From Aquatica leii (taxonomy: Eukaryota > Arthropoda > Insecta > Coleoptera > Lampyridae): DNA of 64,000 nt. The notes beneath the pieces were generated by a model that saw only the letters and a program-made list of their open reading frames with translations, made no database searches and had not been told where the DNA came from. The DNA is taken from assembly GCA_035610365.1 (NCBI GenBank), contig CM069439.1, forward strand, positions 20,783,533 to 20,847,532, given 5' to 3'. The translations under genes were made by a program, and so were the position numbers. This document shows positions 43,400 to 54,527 of this stretch, piece after piece (the first letter of the stretch is position 1; each line of letters starts with the position of its first letter).

Positions 43400-44682
43400 A
43401 TTAAGTGCAACTAGCACTTATATTCAAGAAAACACACAATTCACTTTTTACAGTGTTTATGGCGAGACGATTTCTTTCGTCAGTCCATACATTTCCCATG
43501 ACGCTAAAGATTCGTTCTACAAAAGCGTTGGATACAGGAACACTACAGACAAACTGCACAATTTTCAACAAATTCGGTGCTTTTTCTTTTTTGAAAAAAT
43601 TACACTACATATTAATGGAGTTGCCTTCAAGTGAAGAAAACACACTTTGAACTGCAGCCAGCTCTTCGTAAATATGTTCGGGAGGAGTTTGCTGCTTCCA
43701 TGGAGATATTGACCATAATTCGAGCAGTTCATCCAGCGTGGGCAATTTTCCGCATTCGAGATTCAAACAACTAACGGTTTTATAATTATGGTTTTCAAAT
43801 GGGTACCGCTTCTCTATATATTCTATATTCATGGTCTGAAAGATAACCTTTTCTTAATGCCAGATGGACTTTCATTCCAAAATGTTTGTCACGTATTTTC
43901 TTTGAAATTGTGTCCCGAAATTTCACCATTAGATTGTGTAGATTATATGCTGCTGTGGTATGTTTCTCCAACAACAGAATAATTTCTGGAAACGAAGCCA
44001 TAAAGTTATAGGTGAAATACAAATATAGTTCATTGTACGTAGGATTAGCTTTATTTGAAATTTCGTTTTCTTGGTCTGATAAGCTAGCCCAAAGAGCTGT
44101 AGGACAATTATCTGAACGTCGTTTAAAAAAATACCTTTTCAATGGCCCCTACGATAAAAGCATTCTATCAAGAGCTTTAAATAAACTAAGCCACCTTGTA
44201 GGAACATGACGAATCACTTATCTGTATTCGCTCTCAAAGAAATCAAAGCACTCCTTCAACTCTTCGCGTTTCTTTGCAGAACAAGAAAACTCTGCAAATA
44301 CTTTCATCACTATATTTTCGACATCCACAGGCATTACTTTTAATGCATTTTTAGCGCAGTTATGAAATATGTGGTTATTACAGTAAGCGGCTATTATGTC
44401 GTTGTTTTCTTCAGACTTCAATTTTTGAAAAACAGAATTATTGACACCAAAATTAACAGACGCGTCGTCCGCTCCATATGCTGTTACTCTGCTTCATGGC
44501 AGTTCTCATTTTTCTATAACTTTACATAAACGTTTTTTAATAGATGTTAAATCTTCGAATGAGTCTTCGTAAAAATCCAAAATTTTATGACAAATACCGT
44601 TTTTTGATGAGAAATATTAAATAGCCACGGGAAAGAATTTTCTATTTCCTTTATTTGAAGCATCAGTAGCGACGGAAAAGGG
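43400..44682 (-). pseudogene. hAT-type transposase relic, second lineage
   Basis: Reading the minus strand from 44682: FSVATDASNKGNRKFF (first catalytic Asp), then DIIAAYCNNHIFHNCAKNA with a CxxH-type block, then YNELYLYFTYN, LRDTISKK-like and PPEHIYEEL regions, and at 43410-43560 the hAT dimerisation block VSNAFVERIFSVMG, then WTDERNRLAINTVKSEL. The catalytic Glu region is within degraded sequence. Frames change at least four times. This protein differs from the ZMYM1-like one at 39191-41517. Its upstream end is cut at 44683 by gypsy sequence. Confidence 0.82.
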
Positions 44683-44683
44683 G

Positions 44684-45133
44684 TTTAGAAAGCTGCCGAA
44701 AGTCTTCAAGAGCTTGAAACTGACATCGCCATATTAACACGGCTTGCGTCCCCTACAGCACCAGATACCTTCTTAGAGCAGTTGGTAATTCAAACCTTTG
44801 TAGACGGCTTCCGAGACAACGAAACGCAGCAGACTCTCCGGTTAGCTCGACCGAAGACGTTGGATGACGCTTTAACCCATGCTTTGGAGTTCGAGGCAGC
44901 GAAACAAACGTCGCACCAAGGCAGCCATAAGCTCCGTTGTGCTGCAGAAATACATTCGCACACAGAAGAAAGCATTAAAGACATAGTACGACGTGTATTT
45001 CGGAAAAACGTAGCTCGAGAAAGAGAAGTGACGTGTTGAAACTGCGGAGAAGTGGTCCACGTACGACGTCGTTGTACTAAGCCCAAAAGATAACCAGAAG
45101 AGCGTCCGGAAAACTAGAACAGGTCGACCAAAT
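44684..45133 (+). pseudogene. gypsy G4 Gag C-terminus with stop in zinc knuckle
   Basis: The capsid C-terminal part (QTFVDGFRDNETQQTLRL, ALTHALEFEAAKQ) is open to 45039. It then hits TGA where the first knuckle needs Trp: the following residues NCGEVVHVRRRCTK are a recognisable CCHC remainder. Gag is truncated at its N-terminus, since 44683 is hAT sequence. It is followed by protease. Confidence 0.85.
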
Positions 45134-45176
45134 AGAGCGAAAGTCGATTTCAACGAGCCATGCCCATAAGATTCAA

Positions 45177-45686
45177 ATGGCATCGCCTAGAGAGCAATTG
45201 CATAGCATTTATCTCGATGGCAAGATCAATGTAAGAAGTGTTCAGTTACTGGTTGACACGAGAGCGACGAAAACTATCATTCGCCCTGACATGTTATTGG
45301 AAAATGAAAAGACATCATCAATAACAGTACGACTTCGAACGGCGACAGGCGAAGAAATACCTACTCACGGACAAGTCAAAGTAACCATTGGTTTGGGAAA
45401 CGAAGTACTCAACCGTCAAGTACTGGTATCCGACATCACGGAACAAGTTATCCTGAGAATGAACGTTATAAAGAAGTATGGGTTCCATTTCGATGTGAAG
45501 AACGATGTCCTGAAGATCGACAATGAAGAAATTCTTTTTTATTCGTTAGAGAAGGCAGCTGTGCGAGTCTTATTGAGTGAAGACGTGACTCTGCCTGCAA
45601 GGACTGAAAGTGTAGTGATGGCACGCATGGATAGAAATTTCCGGAAAGGCTACATACGCGCGATTAAACCAATGGAGAGCGCTTGA
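45177..45686 (+). pseudogene. gypsy G4 aspartic protease
   Basis: The frame MASPREQLHSIYLDGKIN carries the retropepsin site as LLVDTRATKT: the active-site Gly of DTGA is Arg here, so the enzyme would be inactive. The rest of the fold (ILRMNVIKKYG) and the linker KAAVRVLLSEDVTLPA are retained, which shows what is deleted in copy G1. It is followed by a degraded linker towards RT. Confidence 0.85.
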
Positions 45687-45899
45687 AAAAGAATACTCGT
45701 TGGCAGAACTTTAGTACGAGTGAAAAACACAATGCCAGTAAGGATCTTAAATATCAGATCCTGTAACGTTGAAAAAGAAGACAGTGGTATGCCAATGCAC
45801 GCCAGTATCTCAAATTGTGAGATGCGTGAAATCTAACAAAGATACGTCGCCGAAAAAGTGCCCACAACATCTATTAGACATTCTTACCTCCAAGACCAC

Positions 45900-46224
45900 C
45901 AAGACTAGCTGGCTAAAGTTAAAGTGTTGATCCAGGAGTATCAAGATGTATTCGCGCTGGAGAGTGGTTCAAAAAAAAAAGAGCTAATGTGGTGAAACAT
46001 AAAATTAAAACCAGAGACGCTAGGCCGATACGACAACAACCACAAAGACTTCCTTTGGCGAAAAGAGAAAAAGCCGAACATATAATTACGGATATGGAGA
46101 GAGAAGGCGTGATTGAACCTTCAAATAGCCCGTGGGCGTCCGCAGTGGTACTCGTAAAGAAGAAAGATGGATCAACGAGGTTTTGCGTAGATTACAGACA
46201 GTTAAACGAGGTGACCAAAAAAGG
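45900..46224 (+). pseudogene. gypsy G4 RT N-terminal part, split by insertion
   Basis: The frame 45989-46249 gives [52 protein letters not shown] and [12 protein letters not shown], the RT fingers. At 46225 an unrelated element begins. Gypsy coding resumes at 47752 with DSYPLPRIDDML, so the two halves were once contiguous. Confidence 0.88.
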
Positions 46225-47751
46225 CCCCAGCAAACACAGATGGACTTAAATTACTGTTGAATTGCCATTAAATTACGGTAATTTAAGTAGTAATTTAAAC
46301 AGTAAAAAGGACGCCATTAAGAAACCACTTAAACTACCAAAAATTCATTGACTTCTAAATTACTAATAAGCTACCATTAAAATACTGTTGTTATATTACC
46401 ATTGAATTACTGTTAAACTACTGTTTTGAACTACTAGCAAAATTATTAAATTATTATTAAAACCACTAACACATTTAAAAAAATAGTTTTTTTAGTTAAT
46501 TATTTGTTTCTTTAATTTTTTATTTATTTCGTTTACAGAATTTGACGCACATAATTGATAAATTGTGGGATTTTTTTTTAAATTAGAAAACTTAATTTAA
46601 GTACTTACCTGGGGTTTAATCCGACGAACATCAGGAAAATCCCTTGCAACCTAAACGTGTTAACCACTACTCTACCTGACCTAATACTATAAATGCTAAC
46701 TACACGTTATATATGTTGAATACAAAATCGAGTAACTTATTCGTAATTTATTACTTTCAATGTGAACCATTAAATATTTCACATGACAATCAGACGGATG
46801 ATGAATTAGTCCTATATCTTGCTGTTTTTGTTATTCTGTAATCCGGATAATTCATGTCTTAGTTGCTTGAAGTGGTTTATATAATCCGAATATTTTTGGA
46901 TATGGCAGGTACATAATTTCATGCAATATTGATGTTCTTGTATCATAAGTTATAATATTTACTTTTGTTTTATATTTGTATTGCGTTACTAGATCCCGCA
47001 GATTGACCAATGCTATTTGACTTTCCAATATTAGTATTTTCGTAAACTGTACGAAATCTTTTTAGTTGTCGATAATAATTGCCACTTTCCTTCTTTCTAT
47101 GCATTCTTCAAGCAATTGTTTGATAGCAGATCTAACTGTTTGGCAAATATAACGGCTATTTTTAAAATAATTTAGCCTTACATTTATATAGCAACTCTAT
47201 TACTACTGACTATTAATTTACCTTGTATTTTAACGGACATTCAATTACCATTAAACTTCCCAGCTTAATTCTAGAATTACTACTAAGTTACTGAGTAAAC
47301 TATTCAAGCTACCAATCATTACATTACTCCTAAATTACTTTTGAATTGCTGGGTAGTATAATGGTAACTCTATTACCGGTAAACTACAACGTTCAATTTT
47401 TTAATTACTCTTAAGTTACTGGTTAAACTATTTTTAAGCTACACACCATTACATTACTCCTTAATTATCTTCTAATTACCGGGTAGTATAATGGTGACTC
47501 AATTACCATTAAACTACAATGTTTAATTTTTTATTTACTATTAAGTTACTAATTAAAATACTTTTATGCTACCACAATACTGAAATACTTCTAAACTACT
47601 TCGTATACTACTTTTAAACTAGTAACCATTTAAATTACTGCTAAACGTCACCTTAGACTACTCTTAAATTACGAAAAAAATTAAATTACTTATAAATGAC
47701 TTTTCAATACCCAATAAACTACTAAGTTAAGCTACCTTGTGTTTGCTGGGG
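46225..47751. mobile_element. Non-autonomous DNA element with CCCCAGCAAACACA ends
   Basis: The left end CCCCAGCAAACACAGATGG and the inverted right end CCCCAGCAAACACAAGGTAG share 14 perfect bases. The 1527-bp interior has no transposase. Both flanks consist of degenerate units rich in TTAAATTACT, ATTACCATTAAACTAC and related words. It splits the gypsy RT between the VTKK and DSYPLP codons. A target duplication cannot be read: at most one G is repeated. Confidence 0.8.
47220..47600. repeat. About 130-bp tandem repeat within the inserted element
   Basis: GGGTAGTATAATGGTRACTC occurs at 47351 and 47481 (130 bp apart). Each is followed by ATTACC, AAACTACAA, TTTTTTA and TTAAGTTACT blocks. A third, more diverged unit precedes 47350. 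Confidence 0.7.
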
Positions 47752-48560
47752 GACAGCTACCCTTTACCCAGAATTGACGATATGTTAGATACCTTTTACG
47801 ATTGGAATTGGTTTGTGGCAGTTTACTATGATGCCCTTCGGCCTGTGTAACGCTCCTGCAACGTTCGAGAGTTTGATGACCACTATCTTTCTCGGACTGT
47901 CTTGGAAGACTACGTGATCGTGGTTGGAAGGTCGTTTGAAAAACACTTGAACAATTTGAAAGAAGTGTTTCAGCGACTACGTGGAGCAAACCTCAAACTG
48001 AGCCCAAAGAAGTGTCACGTATTTAAGAAAAAAGTGCAATAGCTTGGCCACGTCGTATCTAGAAATGGAGTAAAGGCTGACCCAGACAAAATCCAAGCAG
48101 TGCAAGCATGGCCAAGACCAATCGACAAACATCAGGTCCAAAGTTTCTTTGGGTTGTGCATTTATTATAGACGATTTGTACCCGGATTTGCCAATGTTGC
48201 CAAACTTTTGACAAAATTGACCAAAGAAAAAGCAGAATTTAGATGGAATGAAAGCTGCGAAAATGCTTTCCATGAACTAAAACAGGTCCTACTCACTTCG
48301 TCGATTTTGAGTTATCCAAGAAAAGCTATAAAATTCGTTTTTATTACGGACGCAAGTAATCTGGCCATAGGCGCGGTTCTTTTGCAGGTTCAAGATGGAT
48401 AAGAACAAGTTATTGCGTATTTTAGCAAGGTTTTGTCGAGACCAGAAAGAAATTATTGCGTGACTAGGAGGGAGCTGTTAGCAGTCGTCGCAAGTCCATA
48501 CAAAATTTCTACAAATATTTGTATGACGAAAATTTTTACTAAGAACGGACCACGCCGCTT
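47752..48560 (+). pseudogene. gypsy G4 RT C-terminal part and RNase H
   Basis: After the insertion, DSYPLPRIDDMLDT is followed by a deletion removing much of the palm. FTMMPFGLCNAPATFE is recognisable, but the YLDD catalytic motif has been lost between LSWKT and VIVVGRSFE. RNase H is at 48100-48402 and beyond: RFVPGFANVAKLL, TDASNLAIGAVLLQ, a TAA after QVQDG, then RRELLAVV. The pieces lie in several frames. Confidence 0.85.
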
Positions 48561-48599
48561 TAAAATGGCTATTGCAGTTCCGTAACCCAAAAAACCAAG

Positions 48600-50238
48600 T
48601 GGCAAGATGAATCGAGAGACTGCAAGAATATGACTATGACACAGAACACCGTGCCTGAAGCAGTCATCGGAACGCTGATGCCTTGTCTAGAAGACCATGT
48701 CCAACGGACTGCAGCCATTGTTCGCGACTTAAAGAAAAAGTCGAATACTTCCGGAGAACTGCTATGGTTGATGATGAGTGAAAACCTAAGCAGTTGCGTC
48801 GCGAACAAGAAAACAATCCTGAAATAAGACTATTACTGGACTGGAAAAAAAGGCCGACGACCAACCTGGCAGAAACATCAAAGCGTATTGGGCACAGTGG
48901 AACTCTTTGATAAGAAAAGACGGTCTCCTTAAGCGATTCTTAGCAAGCGTCGATTGCACGGGAAACAGTCTACAGTTGGTAGTGCCGAAGAGCTGGGTGT
49001 CAGAAGTGTTGAAGCATTTCCACGATGGTACATCAAGAGGACACTTTGGCATTAAGACGACATTGGAGACTGTTCGAGAACGATTCTACTGGGTGAACTG
49101 CAAAGAGAACGTCATGAAATGGTGCCGTAAGTGCACGGTCCGCGCATCAGGAAATGGTCCAGCGAGGAAACGCAAAGCACCCATAAAGCAATACAACGTG
49201 ACATCGCAGGGCCGTTCCCAGAATCCGATTCAGGAAATAAATACATCCTGGTGGCGACTATTTTACGGTATAGACAGAGGCTTACGCCATACCCAACCAA
49301 GAAGCAGCTACAGTTGCAGACATATTAGTAAAAGAGTTATTTTGTCGGTTTAGAGTTTCGTTGGAATTACAATCCGATCAAAGCCGCAACTTTGAGTCTG
49401 GGCTGGTTCAAGAAGGTTGCCGACTGTTGGGAATTAAGAAAACTAGGACGGCGCTTCTCCATCCTCAATCTGATGGCATGGTTGAGCGGATGAATCGAGC
49501 AATGGGAAAATACTTAGCCAAAGTAATGTCCGAACTCCAAAGAGACTGGGATCAGTATTTGCACCATTTCCTAATGGCATACCGATCATCCGTCCGCGAA
49601 AGCACAGGCCAAACACCATTCTGTGTGATGCCCGGTCGCAAAATACAACTACCATGCGATCTCTAATTTGGACGAAGACCGGAAGAAGAAATCGCTGGAG
49701 AAGACTACGTCAGAAAGCTTAACTATGTGAGGAGGTTCGTAAAAACACAGAAATTGCCAACGTCAGAATGAAGCCTAGATATGACATCAAGGGACAAAAT
49801 AGTGGGTTTTAACCTGGCGACATGGTGTGGTTGCATAATCCCCAAAGAAGACGTGGTTTGTCGCCGAAGCTACAGGTGCAATGACAGGGCCTTCATGTAG
49901 TCGTGCAGCGTATTAATGACGTCATATATCGTATCCGACAACCACCCAGAGGCAAGCCAAAAGTGGTCCACGTCGATCGTCTAGCCCTGTTTGATGGCGA
50001 TAACCACAATACACAAATTGAGGTCCAAACCAGAGTAATAAGCAGCAGAAGTAGAAATCCAATCGAAGGAGTGGAGTCCGATAAGATTATTAGCTTATAC
50101 GAAGGTTCTGGAAAAGCTAGGTTTGGAGTTACCACCGAGGAACAACAAGACCTGTTCCAAACACAAAAAGATTACGCCATCGCACAGAGGGTTGGAGTCG
50201 TATCTAAAAAGAAGTTTGGGCAGCTAGATGAACTGTGA
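48600..50238 (+). pseudogene. gypsy G4 integrase and C-terminal tail
   Basis: The HHCC zinc module is nearly complete (HFHDGTSRGHFG, then WCRKCTVRAS, 48907-49353). The first catalytic Asp region RDIAGPFPESDSGN is in another frame (49131-49328). The second Asp and Glu follow in QSRNFES and LHPQSDGMVERMNRAMG (49361-49666). An integrase tail with GKPKVVHVDRLALFDGD and GVTTEEQQDLFQTQKD is open at 49903-50238. In this family the zinc module binds ends and the core joins strands. Frameshifts between the three segments make it non-functional. This is the most complete integrase of family G in the window. Confidence 0.87.
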
Positions 50239-50400
50239 AGACAGCAACCGGCAGTCGGAAAAGTTTTAAACGTGGTAACAGACGCTTCGTTCTATCTGGT
50301 CACCAAGAAATACTCAAGTACCAAGCTGTTATACGAAAATCTGTGGCGGACATTATGGAATCTCAAGAGAGAAATGGAGTTCCACTATGTTAAGAAATTG
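50239..50400 (+). pseudogene. gypsy G4 3' tail
   Basis: Homologous sequence occurs at 25974-26115, 30238-30380 and, inverted, near 59060-59220. The blocks CAACCGGC, TCTATCTGGTCACCAAGAA and GGAATCTCAAGA are conserved, so this is part of the gypsy 3' region. No LTR was recognised downstream. Confidence 0.6.
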
Positions 50401-53400
50401 GCGGTAGAAAAATGCTTCAACAAGTGCGATCTCTTTGCCTGGGATAAGGTTATTTCAAGCTCCGAATCTAACGTTTTCTGGTGTTTTTGATATCTTTGAC
50501 GTACCAATAAACGTAACGTTTCTCTTTACTTTAGATGGAGCAGAATTATTTGTTTTAGTTTCTTTTTGTTTCTATCGTATTGTTGTAATGAACTTTGCAG
50601 ATATTAAATTTTTAATAACACTGTAGAAACGATTGTTGCACAAAAAGCAAAAATACTAATTATCACATTATAAAACTAGACCGCGTTTTGATAACTATTA
50701 ATTATAGGAAACTAATTATAATTTTTGTATGCTATTAATTAATAGATGTAAAGACTGAAACTTGATTTTTTCTTTTCAAAGCGATAACTTCTTGATATTT
50801 GTGTTTCATTATGATCGTTTAGAGACTTATTAAGTTTTTGGCACTCAAAACCTACAGATGAATTTGTATGATGATGCCTCATATGGTTAGATCGTTAAAG
50901 TGTAGAAAAGTATGGGTAGTTGCATACCCTAGACATATTTAGATAGTGATTTTCAAATTAGTGAACGATTAATTGATGCTACAACAAATTTGCATGATGA
51001 AACCTTTCCTGTTCTGACATAACATTTGTGATTGTTTTAAAACCAACCTAACTTGTTTAACGACTTTTTATAAATGTTTTAAGCTAGTTGCTACATAGTA
51101 ACTGTTATAGTTTGCATAAATTTTATTAGAAAATAAGCTATGCAACCTAAACAACAGAAATATGTTTTGGAACATAAATATGCGCTTACGTAGCAAAACA
51201 ACACAGTTATAGCCCAAAGCAGTTCACTTGTAAATTCTCTATACAACTGGAATTCCGCAATACACTTGTACATTTATTTACTACCCACACAATTATGAAT
51301 GTTAATGTATTTTTTGGGAACGAAATTAAATAAATGAAATGCTATTATAGTTGCATAATACAATAATAAAAATATAACGTAAGAAAATAATCAATTTAAA
51401 AGTACTTTTTTTTAAGGATCTCTTTACGAGTGCCAAAATCATTTTTAAAGTAAAAGTGGAAAAAATTGAAACCTTTTAACGCTTTTAATTAATATAGATG
51501 TAGTCTGCCTTGTATTCTAAATTTGTCTAAATGTAGACTGATATAAGATATAGACATGATGACGCCATCTCCAAATTAGATAATAATATACGATAAAACA
51601 CTAACTTTAGTTTTCACAAAAATAAACAATATTTAATTATATTACTATAAATACGTAACATCAGCCACAGCAAATTCTAAATGTTTTAATTAAAGGAAAA
51701 AAAACAATTAAACCAAAATAAATCCGGTTTTACGCCATATACATTTTTCCTAAATTTAAATATAAAAATAGTTTATTTTGCATAAACAAAAGTAATTGAC
51801 TGTAAACGAAATGTAAGCTTCTTCCATTAAAACTTTCCATTACATAATACATTAACGCAGAGTATTCTGCAATTATTTATGTTGAGGTATAAAAGAATTA
51901 AGAACTGAGACAAACAATTTAAAAAAACGCAAGTTAGATTTGCAAAAACGATATTACTAATACTAAATAAAAAACTTTTTATTAATGACATCATTTAAAT
52001 TAATAAACTAAAAATGCATTGAGAAAGGAATATATAAAATAGTGTAAATACTTTTTTACAAAAAGTGAAAGATACATATAAACTTTCACAATCTGAATTT
52101 AAAAAAATGTCATAAGGTAAAGGCAGATATTAAATAAACGCAAAAGAGATTAATTGCACAGTCATTTCAATCTGAACGATGATTAAAATATTTTTGCAAT
52201 TTTAAACGATTTTTTGTGTCCAAATCCTAAATAAGTAATTACTAGGTCAAACAATTTGTAATTCGTAAGTTTCTTTGTTAACATACGTCACTATATCTTT
52301 GAATAGATGCACCTAAAAGCAATAAATAAAGTAAAGCAATTCATTATCGACTAATAACCGATACAACTAATTGCGTAATCACTTTATTCTGGTGTCAATC
52401 GGACAAACCATTCTAATAATTTTAGTAATTATGTTTAATCTACTAGAAATGTAATTAATCTTTGTACTGGTTTTATAATGTACAGAAACATAAAAACATG
52501 TAGAAATAAATCAAGGAAGCGATAAATAAGCATGTAAACCAAATGAAGCAATTATAAAAATAACTTTTAAATTTTATAAAGAATTCATATATAAAAAGCA
52601 ACTAATTACACTATTAACTTTTGTACTTTTTCTGCATTATGAAATTTTTTCTGCGTATCTTTTTTTAAAAAGCGAACACGTTATTTACAAAAAACAAATA
52701 ATGACCTATAAAAAATATAAATTTATTTATTCTTATATAAAAAACCACTAATTACATCACTTCGTTTCAGCGTGGTAATTAAACTCACTCACAATCATTT
52801 TGGTAATTACGAATGTTATCGTCAAAATTATAATTAAATTTTGTATTACAAAAAGCAACCAAAAATATACGTGTAAAAATGAACGAAAAAAACAGTGTTA
52901 AAACATCCAATTTCAGATTTAGTACTGTTACTCCACACTTAATCACTCAATAAATTTTTTGTTTGGGTCCCAACATATTAGATCTTTGAAATTAATTAAA
53001 AACTAAGAAAAAGTATCATAATTCTTGAATATTTTCTAGAAGAATCTTTAAAACAAAATCTATTGTTGCGTCAATATTTCTTAATATGTCAATAACAGAA
53101 AATATAACAATAACAGTTACAAAATAATTATTTTTCAAAAAAAAAAGAATTGAGAGATTGCATGAGTTTATTAAAGTTGCAATATCCAACAAGTACAATT
53201 ATAATAACTGATTACAATAATTAGTAGAAATTAAAATTCATTTACATGCCACATAACAAAAATGTTAAAGAAAATTTAGTTTTGAATAAATTTTTAACTG
53301 AACAAGTAAAAACAATGAGCGTATAATAGATGAAATTGTGTAGTAATATTTAACATAAAATCTTCTACCAACTCACACAAACTTTTACATAAAAAGTAAC

Positions 53401-53974
53401 TAATTATTTACATTAAAATAAGATGTAATTTTAAAGAATTTATTACACTAGTTTGGGCGACGTAAAATATGTGTGTATATATACACAAAAAAAAAACTTA
53501 CCTTGTTTGGATAAGTTTACGTATGACGAGACATATTTTTACCTAATATTTTTGTTTTTGGTTCTTATGGTTATTGTAACGAATTTATTAACTTAACTTA
53601 TTTTTAACTATTTAGAGGAGATGTGAGTACGGTGCACCAGAAGGTACAATGCACCACCACCATTCTCTCAAAAAGTGTTTTGAACTTGGCGCCAATTTTT
53701 TTCTCTTGGTAACTCTGATGACGGCATACTGAATCTATCGTCTGCTGGAGCTTTGCATTGTTTGTTCTAGGAAAATAAATATTATTATATTTTTGTATGT
53801 TAAAACTAAATATTTTTAGAGTGTTTCTTTTTGTGTCCTACAGCGTGAGTGGTACATTTTTCTAATTTAATCGAGTTTATTATAATCTTTAATCTGTTTT
53901 AAACGATATGTGATGGTTTTTTAGACGGAATATAATTAATAAGTGTTTTATTTATATTGTCAGTGTAAAAGTTA
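50401..53974. other. 3.6-kb AT-rich interval without a recognised gene
   Basis: There are no frames with motifs. Words such as ATAAAAAGCAACTAATTAC, AAAAACCACTAATTAC and AAAAAGTAACTAATTA recur at irregular spacing (near 52590, 52740, 53390), suggesting an eroded repeat. TGTAACGAATTTATT at 53575 resembles a gypsy LTR terminus. Confidence 0.45.
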
Positions 53975-53989
53975 AAAATGGTTTTTGGT

Positions 53990-54225
53990 TACAGAATAGA
54001 AGAAGAAGGTTTGAAAAGAAACCTCTGGTCATGACAAAGGCATGGATCATTACAAAGAGGCCAAAAAAATTAGGAAAACTGCTGAAAAGTTTGGACTGCG
54101 TCATACAACACTTCTAAGGTACATAAAGCAAAATGCGGACAGAGAGGAGGAGGAGAAAGATGTGGACCCACCAAACCACCCGAACTTGCTTGGTACAAGT
54201 TCGCCACAAAAGGATAGGTGAGAGT
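53990..54225 (+). pseudogene. pogo-like transposase relic P2, N-terminal HTH part
   Basis: Frames on the plus strand include HYKEAKKIRKTAEKFGLRHT and TLLRYIKQNADREEEE, a Pipsqueak-type helix-turn-helix (AxxxIRxxAKxFGxxxTTLxRYIK). DNA binding is inferred from the family. Upstream at 53634-53680 lie GGTGCACC and GGTACAATGCACC, resembling the right-side GGTACACTATGCC (reverse complement near 58520), possible terminal repeats. The remainder of the gene is found at 57395-58250. Confidence 0.6.
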
Positions 54226-54500
54226 AGGAAATGTTTCATTTAAAGGAAAGTCTGGTTAGACTTAGTCGGATGGGCTAGGTATTGGGACGTGCTTTGAGAG
54301 CACGCGGTTCAGCAAGGCACCTGGCTTACGGCTTATCCTCGCTTCTAAAGCATAAAACCAAGTAGGTAAGAGAAGGAACTTTGGCAATTGTAAAGGAAAC
54401 AAAGAAAGGCAGAGTTAGTACAGTAGCTACGGCGAAAAAGAAACTAAAAGTCATTAAAATAAAAATATAATGAAATAAGTGACTAAACAAAATCATGCAA
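54226..54500. other. Junction sequence between pogo P2 and the LINE
   Basis: Plus-strand words such as KGRVSTVATAKKKLKV could be a protein tail, but I recognise no family. The minus strand has AATAAAG just below 54528, consistent with the LINE 3' end. A G/C-rich 54255-54350 stretch forms no tRNA I can support. Confidence 0.35.
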
Positions 54501-54527
54501 AATTCGTTAAAAAATAAAACTTTATTC

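Noticed and set aside
50490..51660. 3' LTR of gypsy G4 ending at ACGTAACA near 51660
   Set aside because: Apart from the last eight bases, the preceding sequence does not convincingly match the candidate G1 LTR.
54255..54350. G/C-rich stretch resembling a tRNA or SINE head
   Set aside because: No cloverleaf with paired acceptor and anticodon arms and no clear A and B boxes could be drawn.
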